Assembly: GCA_002329405.1 (NCBI GenBank)
Contig: DCTE01000042.1
Span: 1-32,603 of the forward strand
Reading direction: 5' to 3'
DNA: 32,603 nt
Origin: Ruminococcaceae bacterium UBA1448
Lineage (GTDB): Bacteria > Bacillota > Clostridia > Oscillospirales > Ruminococcaceae
Of this stretch, positions 13,568 through 21,478 are shown piece by piece. Below the pieces are notes generated by a model that was not told the DNA's origin, searched no databases, and was given only the letters and a program-made list of their open reading frames with translations. The first letter of the stretch is position 1. Each line of letters begins with the position of its first letter. Both the position numbers and the translations under genes were made by a program.

Positions 13568-15514
13568 TCAGTCTTCATTACCAGCATCTAAAATACAGAG
13601 ATGCTCCGATACAAATGCTGTAAATGCCTCTTCCGGCATCGGTTTTGCATAATAAAACCCCTGAATCCAATCTACCCCTATCATTCGCAGATGACGGGCT
13701 GCCAACTCGTCTTCAACACCTTCTGCTACAATATGACAGCCAATCTGATGAAACAGGTGGACCATTGTCTCTACCATCGCACAGGAACGCTTATCGCTGG
13801 GATATCCGCTGATAATGCTACGGTCCAGTTTCACGCAAGAAATGGGTATTCCCAGCAGCCGGGACAAGTTGGAATATCCCGTTCCAAAATCATCCAGATA
13901 AAAACAAACCCCCATTCCCCTCAACTGATTAATAATTACACTCATCCGTTCAGGATCTTCACTCAAAACCCGCTCAGTAATCTCTATCTTCAACTGCTCT
14001 GGCCGTACCTGATACCGCCGAAGACAGTCATCTATACGCCTGATTAAATCGCTGCTGGCGAACTGCTGTGCCGACATATTCAGCGAAACCGACCGGACTC
14101 CTTGCTCTTTTCTTCCCAGAAAACGGCAAATCTCTTCCAGAGCAAACCACGTCAACTCATCTACCAGACCGTTTTCCTCAGCAAGCGGAATAAAGATGGA
14201 CGGCGAAATCAACTTTCCCTCTCGGTCCCGCATCCGCAACAATGCTTCAGCAGAATTATACTGTCCGGTCTTACAGTCATACAACGGCTGATACCAGACC
14301 TCCAGAAGGTGATCCCGGACAGCCTGACGCAAAAGAGACAATACTTCCCGATCACGGTTCCAGCAGGCAAACAGCTGCTGATTAAATCGAACCATTCGTT
14401 GTTCACTGCCAGCATGCCGAAAGCTGTAATTGATAAATTCAATAATGTTGGAGCAGTTCCACTGTTCCCCGCAGTACACCACTTCCACACAGCATGCCGG
14501 AAGCACTGCTTTAATCTCACCAACTTCCCAAGTCTGCCTGAATCGCTGTTCGACCGTTTTTGCCCAACATTCAGCCTGTACGTCTCCCTGATAGGGGAGC
14601 AGCACACAAAATTCGACATTACCCATTCGGTAAGCCTGTACCTGCGGCGACAGTTCCCCCAGCCAACGGCCGACTTCATACAAAAAAGCGTCCCCTTTGT
14701 CGGCACCGTAATTCTGATTGACAAGATTAAACCGGGACAGTGAAACTGCAATGACCTGGAAATAACTATGCAGCTGTACCTTTCGTTCAATCTGCTGATA
14801 TAAACAGCTGCGATTGCCAAGACCAGTCTGGCTATCCGCCTCAATCCGGTTGCTCTGGAAATTAAACAGCATGATAATATCTGTAATAACCATTATGCCA
14901 CCATTCAGCAAATGATCAGGATAAATCAGCTGAAAAACTGTTAACAATATAACCGATGGCGGAAGCGTCCGAATAACCTGCCGGGTGGATTTACTCAGGT
15001 GCTTCCAATTGAGCAATGCACATCCCAGAATCATCGCCACTTCCAGTGCCATCAGGTAATAACCCAGCTGATTCAGCGGTCCACGCAGGTAATGGTTACC
15101 CTCATTAAACCAAAACAGAAAACCGGTAAGGGGATTACTGACAACCAATGCCAGATAACCAATTGTTATCCCGATAAATATCTTTCGCAATCGGTACATC
15201 CAAACCCGCTCATAGATATGTTCATAGATAATCTCCAGCAGATAACAGGCAACGACCGTCACCATCAGCAAAATTAAAATAAAATAACCACTGTTGATCA
15301 GCAGATGTATCCATTTGGGTATATACTGTGCTACATTTTCCAAAGAATGAACACATAGTATATTCAAAATAATAGATGCTATCGTGAGAGAAAGACTGAC
15401 CAAGTAAAACTTACTCTTGCGGGAATATGGCCATCTCTTTTCATGAAAATTGATCAACAGGATGATACTCATGACCAAAGAAAATACTTCTGTGGCTAAA
15501 GACCAGTTTGTCAA
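13568..15514 (-). CDS. Membrane c-di-GMP phosphodiesterase: degenerate GGDEF plus EAL
   Basis: A protein of 648 residues. Six or seven hydrophobic helices fill about residues 5-218. A GGDEF-like domain follows (about 220-385) with DSQTGLGNR, but its signature is GNVEF (298-302), so cyclase activity is unlikely. The EAL domain (about 395-640) looks catalytically intact: EAL at 423-425, LNMS (Asn479), EITE (511-514), DDFG (541-544), KLDR (562-565), AEGVE (597-601) and QGFYY. It should hydrolyse c-di-GMP at the membrane, with the GGDEF relic perhaps binding GTP. TTG at 15514 follows AAAGGA; an in-frame GTG at 15535 lacks a ribosome site and is the alternative. It is a single gene. Confidence 0.92.
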   Translation of the reverse strand: MTNWSLATEVFSLVMSIILLINFHEKRWPYSRKSKFYLVSLSLTIASIILNILCVHSLENVAQYIPKWIHLLINSGYFILILLMVTVVACYLLEIIYEHIYERVWMYRLRKIFIGITIGYLALVVSNPLTGFLFWFNEGNHYLRGPLNQLGYYLMALEVAMILGCALLNWKHLSKSTRQVIRTLPPSVILLTVFQLIYPDHLLNGGIMVITDIIMLFNFQSNRIEADSQTGLGNRSCLYQQIERKVQLHSYFQVIAVSLSRFNLVNQNYGADKGDAFLYEVGRWLGELSPQVQAYRMGNVEFCVLLPYQGDVQAECWAKTVEQRFRQTWEVGEIKAVLPACCVEVVYCGEQWNCSNIIEFINYSFRHAGSEQRMVRFNQQLFACWNRDREVLSLLRQAVRDHLLEVWYQPLYDCKTGQYNSAEALLRMRDREGKLISPSIFIPLAEENGLVDELTWFALEEICRFLGRKEQGVRSVSLNMSAQQFASSDLIRRIDDCLRRYQVRPEQLKIEITERVLSEDPERMSVIINQLRGMGVCFYLDDFGTGYSNLSRLLGIPISCVKLDRSIISGYPSDKRSCAMVETMVHLFHQIGCHIVAEGVEDELAARHLRMIGVDWIQGFYYAKPMPEEAFTAFVSEHLCILDAGNED

Positions 15515-15538
15515 TACTTTTTCCTTTCCAATCACTGA

Positions 15539-15576
15539 TTTTTAAAGGAGTATTTCTGACAGCATTCCTTTAAAAA
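15539..15576 (-). promoter_or_regulatory. Inverted repeat in the leader of the EAL gene
   Basis: Perfect 11-bp arms TTTTTAAAGGA (15539-15549) and TCCTTTAAAAA (15566-15576) with a 16-nt spacer. The repeat lies between the promoter and the start codon. It could be an operator or a leader hairpin; I recognise no riboswitch. Confidence 0.4.
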
Positions 15577-15599
15577 CGACCCTACATCTTATAGCAGCT

Positions 15600-15608
15600 A
15601 TTATATCA
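15600..15608 (-). promoter_or_regulatory. Extended -10 promoter of the EAL gene
   Basis: Minus strand TGA-TATAAT (TATAAT at 15600-15605) with no clear -35. The upstream stretch 15609-15700 is very A/T-rich and holds nothing else I can support. Confidence 0.5.
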
Positions 15609-15700
15609 CATATTTCAATTAAAATAAACCAAAAATTAAAATTCAAAAAATCCTTAAATATTAATTTTGACAAATGTATTTAATTTTTCAGTTTTTCGAC

Positions 15701-15743
15701 AAAAAAAGAGTGCCTACAGCCAAAAAGCTGAAAGCACTCTTTT
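15701..15743 (-). terminator. Terminator of the tRNA-Leu pair
   Basis: Stem GAGTGC (15708-15713) / GCACTC (15734-15739), extended by A/T pairs, with an inner CAGC/GCTG stem. On the minus strand a TTTTTTT run follows. Confidence 0.9.
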
Positions 15744-15744
15744 C

Positions 15745-15831
15745 TGGTGCGGATAGCAGGACTTGAACCTGTATGACCGTGAAGTCACTAGAACCTGAAT
15801 CTAGCGCGTCTGCCAATTCCGCCATATCCGC
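15745..15831 (-). tRNA. tRNA-Leu (anticodon CAG)
   Basis: An 87-nt leucine tRNA with encoded CCA. The acceptor arms are GCGGATA and TATCCGC. The D-arm is GGCGGAATTGGCAGACGC, the anticodon stem-loop is CTAGA-TTCAGGT-TCTAG, a long variable arm is present, and the T-loop is GGTTCAAGTCC. The loop centre reads CAG, decoding CUG. It lies 3 nt after tRNA-Leu(CAA) in the same transcript. Confidence 0.95.
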
Positions 15832-15834
15832 ATA

Positions 15835-15921
15835 TGGTGCCGGTGGCGGGACTTGAACCCGCACGGTATCGCTACCAACGGATTTTGAGTCCGTCACGTC
15901 TGCCAATTCCATCACACCGAC
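15835..15921 (-). tRNA. tRNA-Leu (anticodon CAA)
   Basis: An 87-nt leucine tRNA with encoded CCA. The acceptor arms GTCGGTG and CACCGGC contain one G-U pair. The anticodon stem-loop is ACGGA-CTCAAAA-TCCGT, so the anticodon is CAA, decoding UUG. It has a long variable arm and the T-loop GGTTCAAGTCC. It is the promoter-proximal gene of the two-tRNA unit. Confidence 0.95.
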
Positions 15922-15949
15922 GCGATCTTATTTCGTGGATGCAAGACGT

Positions 15950-15978
15950 ATTATAGCACAACGGGAAACAAATTGCAA
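15950..15978 (-). promoter_or_regulatory. Promoter of the tRNA-Leu pair
   Basis: Minus strand TTGCAA (15973-15978), 17 nt, TATAAT (15950-15955), preceded by TGC (extended -10). It is divergent from the trmN6-like promoter. Confidence 0.88.
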
Positions 15979-16017
15979 GTGTTTTTTTGCAATTCCCTGA
16001 AAAAAAATATTTTTTTC

Positions 16018-16047
16018 TTGCAGCTTCCTGTCCTGCTATGGTATAAT
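16018..16047 (+). promoter_or_regulatory. Promoter of the methyltransferase cluster
   Basis: Plus strand TTGCAG (16018-16023), 18 nt, TATAAT (16042-16047), with TGG before the -10. It drives the trmN6-like, rsmI and possibly rlmI-like genes. Confidence 0.78.
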
Positions 16048-16083
16048 TATTTTTATAACCTATCAACACGGCAGGAGGTTTCT

Positions 16084-16848
16084 ATGACCAGGGAGGATAT
16101 CCAGACGCCTTTTTCTCGTTTGCCATACAAGCTGGAAAAACTCGACAGCAGATTGTTTCTGGCCGTTTCCAATGAACACCGTTTCGGCAGCGACGCTTTT
16201 CTGCTCGCAGATTTTGCCGGACAGTCGCTTCGCCATAAAGACTATGCAGTCGACCTTGGAACCGGATGCGGAATTATTGCTTTTTTGCTGTACAAAAATC
16301 AGCGTCCTGCCAAAATGTGGGGGATTGACATCCAGCCGCAGGCGATTGACCAGTTCCGGTTTTCGATTGACTATTCCTCACGGCAGGGCGAAGAGATCAA
16401 TGATATTCTGCAAGCTGAATGCTGCGACCTGAAAAATATCAAAAGCTGTCTTCCGGCAGGAAAATTCGACCTCGTCACCTGCAACCCTCCCTACAAAACC
16501 AGCGGTACCGGTATCCTGTCGGCTGACCCCGCCCACCAGATCGCACGGCATGAGCTGCTGTGTTCCATCGACGATGTATGCGCCGCTGCTGCCTGGCTGC
16601 TAAAAAGCGGCGGACGGCTGTGTCTCTGCCAGCGGCCGGAAAGGTTATGCGATACGCTGGGTGCGATGCGTGCCCACCATATTGAGCCAAAGCGTCTCCG
16701 GTTTGTTGCCAAAAATCAGAACACCAACCCCTGGCTTTTTCTAGTGGAAGGAAAAAAAGACGCAAAATCCTATATGGATGTACTGCCGACACTGATTTTT
16801 GATCAGCAGACCGCCGCACGTCTGACCCACTATGGCGATTACGAATAA
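16084..16848 (+). CDS. tRNA1(Val) A37 N6-methyltransferase-like protein (TrmN6/YabB family)
   Basis: A 254-residue SAM-dependent N6-adenine methyltransferase. Motif I is VDLGTGCGIIAFLL (about 57-70). The catalytic motif IV is CNPPYKTSGTG (about 135-145), where NPPY marks amino-group methylation. The family (YabB in B. subtilis, TrmN6 in E. coli) modifies A37 of tRNA1(Val); the tRNA substrate here is inferred. The ATG at 16084 has AGGAGG (16073-16078) 5 nt upstream; the open frame further upstream covers the promoter. It is followed by rsmI, the same order (yabB-yabC) as near the B. subtilis origin. Confidence 0.92.
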   Translation: MTREDIQTPFSRLPYKLEKLDSRLFLAVSNEHRFGSDAFLLADFAGQSLRHKDYAVDLGTGCGIIAFLLYKNQRPAKMWGIDIQPQAIDQFRFSIDYSSRQGEEINDILQAECCDLKNIKSCLPAGKFDLVTCNPPYKTSGTGILSADPAHQIARHELLCSIDDVCAAAAWLLKSGGRLCLCQRPERLCDTLGAMRAHHIEPKRLRFVAKNQNTNPWLFLVEGKKDAKSYMDVLPTLIFDQQTAARLTHYGDYE

Positions 16849-16916
16849 ACATTTACAGCGCATTTGTGCGCTTGATGATACACCATCTTCAACAACAGAA
16901 AGGAAACGTCTTTTAT

Positions 16917-17759
16917 ATGCCCGGAATTCTTTATATTGTCGGAACGCCGATCGGCAACCTCTCCGACTTTTCACCGCGGGCAATCCAGACCCTGCGTGAA
17001 GTTGATTTCATTGCTGCGGAAGATACGCGGGTTACACTCAAACTGCTCAATCACTTTGATATCCGCAAACCTCTGGTCAGCTACCATGAGCACAACCTGA
17101 GAGAACGCGGAGAAGTAATTATACAAAGAGTATTGGACGGCGAAAATGTCGCGGTCGTTTCCGACGCCGGTATGCCCTGTGTTTCAGACCCCGGGGAGGA
17201 TATCGTCCGATTGGCTGCCGAGGCAGATATCCAGACAATCGTCATCCCCGGACCAAGTGCGGCAATCAGTGCCCTTTGCATCAGCGGACTTTCTACCTCG
17301 CGGTTTTCTTTCGAAGGATTTCTGTCCACCAACCGCAAAAACCGGCGGGAACATCTGCAAAGCCTGATCGGCGACACTCATACCCTGATCTTTTATGAGG
17401 CACCGCACAAACTGCTGGACACCCTTAAAGATATGGCTGCCGCGTTTGGAGAAGGCCGGAGAATCTCTCTCTGCCGGGAAATGACCAAAATCCATGAGCA
17501 GGTTTTTCGTACTACGCTGCAAGAAGCTGTCCAGTACTACACCGAAAATACGCCCAAAGGTGAGTTTGTCCTGATTCTGGAAGGTGCCCAGAAACCGGAA
17601 GAACCTGAAATGACACTGGAAGAAGCGGTAGAGGAAGCTGTGCAGCTGGTGCAGAGCGGCTTTCGGGCAACCGATGCTGCAAAGCAGGTATCGGCCCGCA
17701 CACCGTTTAAAAAAAGCGAGATCTACTCTGCGCTGATCTCGATGAGCCGGGAAGAATAA
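16917..17759 (+). CDS. rsmI: 16S rRNA (cytidine-1402-2'-O)-methyltransferase
   Basis: A 280-residue tetrapyrrole-methylase-fold enzyme that 2'-O-methylates C1402 in the 16S rRNA decoding centre, using SAM. It starts MPGILYIVGTPIGNLSDFSP and has AAEDTRVT, LVSYHEHN, VSDAGMPCVSDPGE and VIPGPSAAISAL, in the order seen in YabC/RsmI. Length is normal for the family. The ATG at 16917 follows AAAGGA with about 12 nt spacing. The in-frame start at 16866 adds 17 non-conserved residues. It is 68 bp after the trmN6-like gene in the same direction. Confidence 0.95.
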   Translation: MPGILYIVGTPIGNLSDFSPRAIQTLREVDFIAAEDTRVTLKLLNHFDIRKPLVSYHEHNLRERGEVIIQRVLDGENVAVVSDAGMPCVSDPGEDIVRLAAEADIQTIVIPGPSAAISALCISGLSTSRFSFEGFLSTNRKNRREHLQSLIGDTHTLIFYEAPHKLLDTLKDMAAAFGEGRRISLCREMTKIHEQVFRTTLQEAVQYYTENTPKGEFVLILEGAQKPEEPEMTLEEAVEEAVQLVQSGFRATDAAKQVSARTPFKKSEIYSALISMSREE

Positions 17760-17794
17760 ATCCGGCCGATTCTGTAATTGGGAGCGATTGATTG

Positions 17795-19057
17795 ATGAAA
17801 ACCATCCGACAAATTCCGCACGCCGTGATCACAAAAAAAGGGGAACGCGCCGCTGAAGGCGGTCACCCATGGGTATATGACGCTGAAGTGGAGGCACTGT
17901 TTCCTTCTTTTGAAGGAACGGAAATTACAGACGGTGGACTCATTGATGTGCTGACCGAAAAAGGAAAGTACATCGGCACCGGATTTTATAACAGCCATTC
18001 CAAAATCCGCATCCGCCTGATTTCCCGCAATGCAAACGACCGGTTTGACGAGAGCTTCTGGGAAAGAAAGCTGCGCTATGCCTGGGAATACCGCAAAACG
18101 GTGATGGGTGGGGCAGACTCCCCGGATTTGAAATGCTGCCGGGTGATCTTCGGAGAGGCTGACGGGTTCCCGGGACTGACGGTCGACAGGTTCTCGGAAA
18201 TTCTGGTCACCCAGACCCTTTCGCTGGGGATTGAACAGCGAAAGGATATCATCTTCCCGCTGCTGGTCAAAATTCTGCGGGAAGACGGCCAGGATATCCG
18301 GGCAATCTATGAGCGGAATGATGTTGCCATCCGCAAGCTGGAAGGAATGGAAGAGGGAAAAGGCTTCTATCCGCTTGCGGGAGAAACTGTGCCGGACTAC
18401 TACGAGACAACCATCACCGAAAACGGCGTTCAATATCTGGTCGATTTTAAAGAAGGACAGAAAACCGGCTTTTTCCTCGACCAGAAGTACAACCGTCTGG
18501 CCGTCGCGCGGCTGGCCAAAGGAAAACGGGTACTCGACTGCTTTACCCACACCGGCTCGTTTGCTTTGAATGCAGCGATGGGCGGTGCTGAACACGTCCG
18601 GGCGGTCGATATCTCGGAATCCGCCATCCAGATGGCACGGGAAAACGCCAGACGCAACCATCTGGAAGACAGGATGAGTTTTGTCGCGGAAAATGTATTC
18701 GACCTGCTGCCGCAGATGATGGAAAGCCATGACCCGGATGATCAGTTTGACTTTATTATCCTCGACCCGCCTGCCTTCACCAAGAGCCGTAAGACGGTCG
18801 ATTCCGCATCCCGCGGATACAAAGAGATCAATCTCCGGGCAATGAAGCTGCTGCCCAGAGGGGGATACCTCGCGACGGCGTCCTGCTCCCATTTCATGCG
18901 GGAAGACCTGTTTATCAAAATGCTGGAAAGTGCCGCAAGGGACGCCGGAAGGGAACTGCGGCAGATCGAAGTCCGCCAGCAGGCGCCTGATCATCCGATC
19001 TTGTGGAACGTCCCGGAAACCAACTACCTGAAATTCTTCCTGTTCCAGGTGGTTTAA
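17795..19057 (+). CDS. rlmI: Class I SAM-dependent rRNA methyltransferase (RlmI-like, 23S rRNA m5C)
   Basis: A 420-residue protein. An N-terminal PUA-type RNA-binding domain comes first (about 5-90, GGHPWVYDAEVEAL), then the EEHEA-like middle domain and a Rossmann methyltransferase domain (about 200-420). Motif I is LDCFTHTGSFALNAAMGG, motif IV is DPPAFTKSR, and a Cys-containing motif, TASCSHFM, supplies the catalytic cysteine of m5C enzymes. E. coli RlmI methylates C1962 of 23S rRNA; the exact site here is inferred. The ATG at 17795 has GGAG about 10 nt upstream; a TTG immediately precedes it. It starts 35 bp after rsmI and probably shares its transcript. A terminator follows. Confidence 0.9.
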   Translation: MKTIRQIPHAVITKKGERAAEGGHPWVYDAEVEALFPSFEGTEITDGGLIDVLTEKGKYIGTGFYNSHSKIRIRLISRNANDRFDESFWERKLRYAWEYRKTVMGGADSPDLKCCRVIFGEADGFPGLTVDRFSEILVTQTLSLGIEQRKDIIFPLLVKILREDGQDIRAIYERNDVAIRKLEGMEEGKGFYPLAGETVPDYYETTITENGVQYLVDFKEGQKTGFFLDQKYNRLAVARLAKGKRVLDCFTHTGSFALNAAMGGAEHVRAVDISESAIQMARENARRNHLEDRMSFVAENVFDLLPQMMESHDPDDQFDFIILDPPAFTKSRKTVDSASRGYKEINLRAMKLLPRGGYLATASCSHFMREDLFIKMLESAARDAGRELRQIEVRQQAPDHPILWNVPETNYLKFFLFQVV

Positions 19058-19073
19058 TCCGAATCCAATAACA

Positions 19074-19124
19074 ATGCCCGATCTGTCTCTCGTTTTAAGA
19101 GACACAGACCGGGCATATTTTTTA
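19074..19124. terminator. Terminator between rlmI-like and alcohol dehydrogenase genes
   Basis: Outer stem ATGCCCG (19074-19080) / CGGGCAT (19110-19116) and inner stem GTCTCT / AGAGAC, followed by ATTTTTTAT. It serves the rightward methyltransferase cluster. It may also act for the leftward alcohol dehydrogenase gene, which ends at 19137. Confidence 0.85.
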
Positions 19125-19136
19125 TCCTTGCAGCGC

Positions 19137-20318
19137 TTACAGCGCGAGGCGGTAAATATCAATCATTTCCTTTTTGTCCAGCGGGATATAATCTTTCAGC
19201 ACACGCTTACCAAAGAAGGTGCACTTTTCCGCCATCTCTTCAATGCCGCTGTCGTCAATGTCCAGTTCAGACAGCCGGACCGGCATACCAATGCTGCGGA
19301 AATAGTTTTCGGTGGCTTCGATACCGGCAAGCGCGGTGCGCTCAGGATGCTCGAAGTCCATCTCGATGCCCCATACCCGGACAGCGTACTGACTAAAGCG
19401 CGGAAGTGCCTTTTCGTTCCGGTAGACATACTTTGCCCATGCAGGGAAGATCACTGCAAGACCCGCTCCGTGCGCGACACGGTCATACATGCCGGAAAGC
19501 TCATGCTCCAGCTGGTGGCAGCGCATCAGGTAATCCCGTCCGCATCCGGTCAGTCCGTTATGCGACAGGGAAGAAGCCCACATCAGCGTTGCACGTGCTT
19601 CATAGTCCTCCGGGTTTTCGATGGCGATTCTGCCGGCGTCAATAACCGAGCGAAGCAGTCCTTCCGCCAGATGGTCGGTCAGCGCGACATCGCCATTCTG
19701 ACAGAAATACCGTTCCAATGTGTGCATCATGATATCGGTGATGCCGCAGGCAGTCTGATATTTACTGACGGTATAGGTCAGCTCGGGGTTCATCAGCGCA
19801 AACAGCGGACGGTTATAATCGCTGCCAAACCCGCGTTTGAGCCAGCCGTCCTCATTGGTGATGACGCAGGAATTGCTCATCTCACTTCCCGCCGCCGAAA
19901 TGGTCAGAACCGCACCGACCGGCAGAGATTTTTCCAGCACACGTTTGCCGGAAGAGAACTCCCAGGGGTCGCAGTGGTTGGCAGCACCTGCCGCAGCCGA
20001 TTTGGAGGAGTCGAGTACCGAACCGCCGCCGACTGCCAGAATCATCTCGATTCCTTCGTCAATGCACAGCTGTGCAGCCTTACGGGAGAGGGAAATCTTC
20101 GGGTTGGGTTCAACGCCGCCCAGTTCAACAAATTCGATGTTGTTTTCCTTCAGGGAAGCGACAATCTTATCATACAAACCGCTTCTCTTGATGCTGCCGC
20201 CGCCGTAATGCAGCAGAACCTTCTCAAAACCATACGAACGGATCATCTCGCCGGCTTTCAGCTCCGCGCCTTTTCCGAACACAACCTTTGTCGGGGTATA
20301 ATAGCTAAACTGTTCCAC
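19137..20318 (-). CDS. Iron-containing alcohol dehydrogenase (BdhA/YugJ type)
   Basis: A 393-residue NAD(P)H-dependent group III alcohol dehydrogenase, similar to clostridial butanol dehydrogenases. The N-terminus is FSYYTPTKVVFGKGAE. The dinucleotide loop is AVGGGSVLDSSKS. Iron ligands are supplied by ITDIMMHTLERYF, CHQLEHELSGMYD and VAHGAGLAV. The frame is open to 20375, but the best start is GTG at 20318: GGAG (20328-20331) is 9 nt upstream, and the protein then begins MEQFSYYTPTK, as in relatives. That GTG lies inside parS site 3. It is 46 bp after the M42 peptidase gene and probably last in the pth-mfd operon. The physiological substrate is not predictable. Confidence 0.93.
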   Translation of the reverse strand: MEQFSYYTPTKVVFGKGAELKAGEMIRSYGFEKVLLHYGGGSIKRSGLYDKIVASLKENNIEFVELGGVEPNPKISLSRKAAQLCIDEGIEMILAVGGGSVLDSSKSAAAGAANHCDPWEFSSGKRVLEKSLPVGAVLTISAAGSEMSNSCVITNEDGWLKRGFGSDYNRPLFALMNPELTYTVSKYQTACGITDIMMHTLERYFCQNGDVALTDHLAEGLLRSVIDAGRIAIENPEDYEARATLMWASSLSHNGLTGCGRDYLMRCHQLEHELSGMYDRVAHGAGLAVIFPAWAKYVYRNEKALPRFSQYAVRVWGIEMDFEHPERTALAGIEATENYFRSIGMPVRLSELDIDDSGIEEMAEKCTFFGKRVLKDYIPLDKKEMIDIYRLAL

Positions 20319-20326
20319 GTGGAACA
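20311..20326. other. parS site 3 (ParB/Spo0J binding site), overlapping a start codon
   Basis: TGTTCCACGTGGAACA, identical to the sites at 6178 and 9479. On the minus strand it spans the gap between the ribosome site (20328-20331) and the GTG start codon (20316-20318) of the alcohol dehydrogenase gene, and its first two further bases. It is the copy closest to parA-parB, about 10.5 kb away. Confidence 0.92.
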
Positions 20327-20364
20327 ACTCCTTTCTGATCAGACGCTGTCGTCTTTTGGCTTTA

Positions 20365-21408
20365 TTATACGCCAAGATAACCCTTCAAAACAAGCAGTGT
20401 ATTGTAAACACCGTCAATATGGCTTCTTTCATAGCCATGGGAAGCATAGACACCCGAACCGATCAGACCGTGACGGATATCATATCCGGCGCGCAGAGTC
20501 GCTTCCACGTCGCTGCCATAATGCGGGTAGATATCGACCGCATAGTCTGCGCCTTCTGCTTTAGCAGCCGCAATCAGCCCGCCGGTTACCTCATAGCTGT
20601 ACGGACCGCCGGAATCTTTTGCACAGATGGAAACCTGCCGCTCGGTGCAGCGCAGGCCCTTGCCGACACAGCCCATATCGACCGAAATTGCCTCGGTCAC
20701 GCCGTCCGGCAGGGAAGCGGAGCCGCCATGTCCGACCTCTTCATAGACGGTTATATGGGCATAGACACGGCGCGCAGGGGTAATACCATGATCTTTCAGG
20801 TACTTTGCAAAGCCCAGCAGGATACCGACCGACAGTTTGTCATCCAGAAAACGGCTCTTGATATAGCCGCTTTCGGTAATCCGGCTGCGCGGTTCAAAAG
20901 CGACAACGTCGCCGACTTCAACCCCAAGTTCTCTGGTTTCCTTTTCCGAGGTGGTGTTCTCATCCAGCAGCACTTCGATGGTGTCAAATGTACGGGTCGT
21001 CGTCGAATAGTCGCCGTTTACATGGACAGAAGCATTGCACAGCTGGCAGGTTCCTTCCAGGACCTTTCCCTCACGGGTATAGACGCGGACGTTTTCTGCT
21101 TCGGCGTTGTTGGGGTTCATGCCGCCCAATCCAGTCAGGCGCAGGTGTCCGTCCCCCTTAATCTCCGCAACCATCCCGCCAAGGGTATCGGTATGCGCTT
21201 CCAGCATCAGTGCGTTGTCCGCGTCATTGCCGCCCAGGTCGACCAGTACGCCGCCTTTACGGGTTAGGGATGCCTGATACCCGAGGTTTGCAAAAGCCTT
21301 CTGTACCCAATCGGCAGCCTTTGCGGTAAAGCCGCTCGGGCTGTCAATTGCCAGCAGCTGCATCGTCTGTTCCGCCGCAAAACGCGCGTATTCATAATCC
21401 ATCTTCAT
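20365..21408 (-). CDS. M42 family metallopeptidase (glutamyl aminopeptidase/endoglucanase-like)
   Basis: A 347-residue cytoplasmic di-zinc aminopeptidase of the YsdC/FrvX/PepA group, which trims peptides and forms large oligomers. Metal-site residues are visible: EAHTDTLGG (His/Asp), FLDDKLSVG (bridging Asp), YEEVGHGGS (catalytic Glu pair), SVDMG (Asp) and SHGYERSHIDG (terminal His). Start choice is uncertain. ATG 21408 (MKMDYEYARF) fits the family and has AAAGGG close by. An upstream in-frame ATG at 21438 also has a fair AAGGA site and would add 10 residues. It lies 40-70 bp after mfd, before the alcohol dehydrogenase, and is probably co-transcribed. Confidence 0.92.
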   Translation of the reverse strand: MKMDYEYARFAAEQTMQLLAIDSPSGFTAKAADWVQKAFANLGYQASLTRKGGVLVDLGGNDADNALMLEAHTDTLGGMVAEIKGDGHLRLTGLGGMNPNNAEAENVRVYTREGKVLEGTCQLCNASVHVNGDYSTTTRTFDTIEVLLDENTTSEKETRELGVEVGDVVAFEPRSRITESGYIKSRFLDDKLSVGILLGFAKYLKDHGITPARRVYAHITVYEEVGHGGSASLPDGVTEAISVDMGCVGKGLRCTERQVSICAKDSGGPYSYEVTGGLIAAAKAEGADYAVDIYPHYGSDVEATLRAGYDIRHGLIGSGVYASHGYERSHIDGVYNTLLVLKGYLGV

Positions 21409-21478
21409 TTTGTCCCTTTCCTTTTGGTTCATCTGCATTCTTTTTATCCTTGCGGTTCAGTCAGCCCGGACACCAGGG

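Noticed and set aside
15950..16047. Single regulated divergent promoter shared by the tRNAs and the trmN6-like gene
   Set aside because: The two promoters are about 90 bp apart, each near consensus, with no operator-like repeat between them; ordinary divergent promoters explain this.
19074..20564. 496-codon plus-strand frame over the alcohol dehydrogenase gene
   Set aside because: It starts inside a terminator and runs antisense to a well-supported gene.
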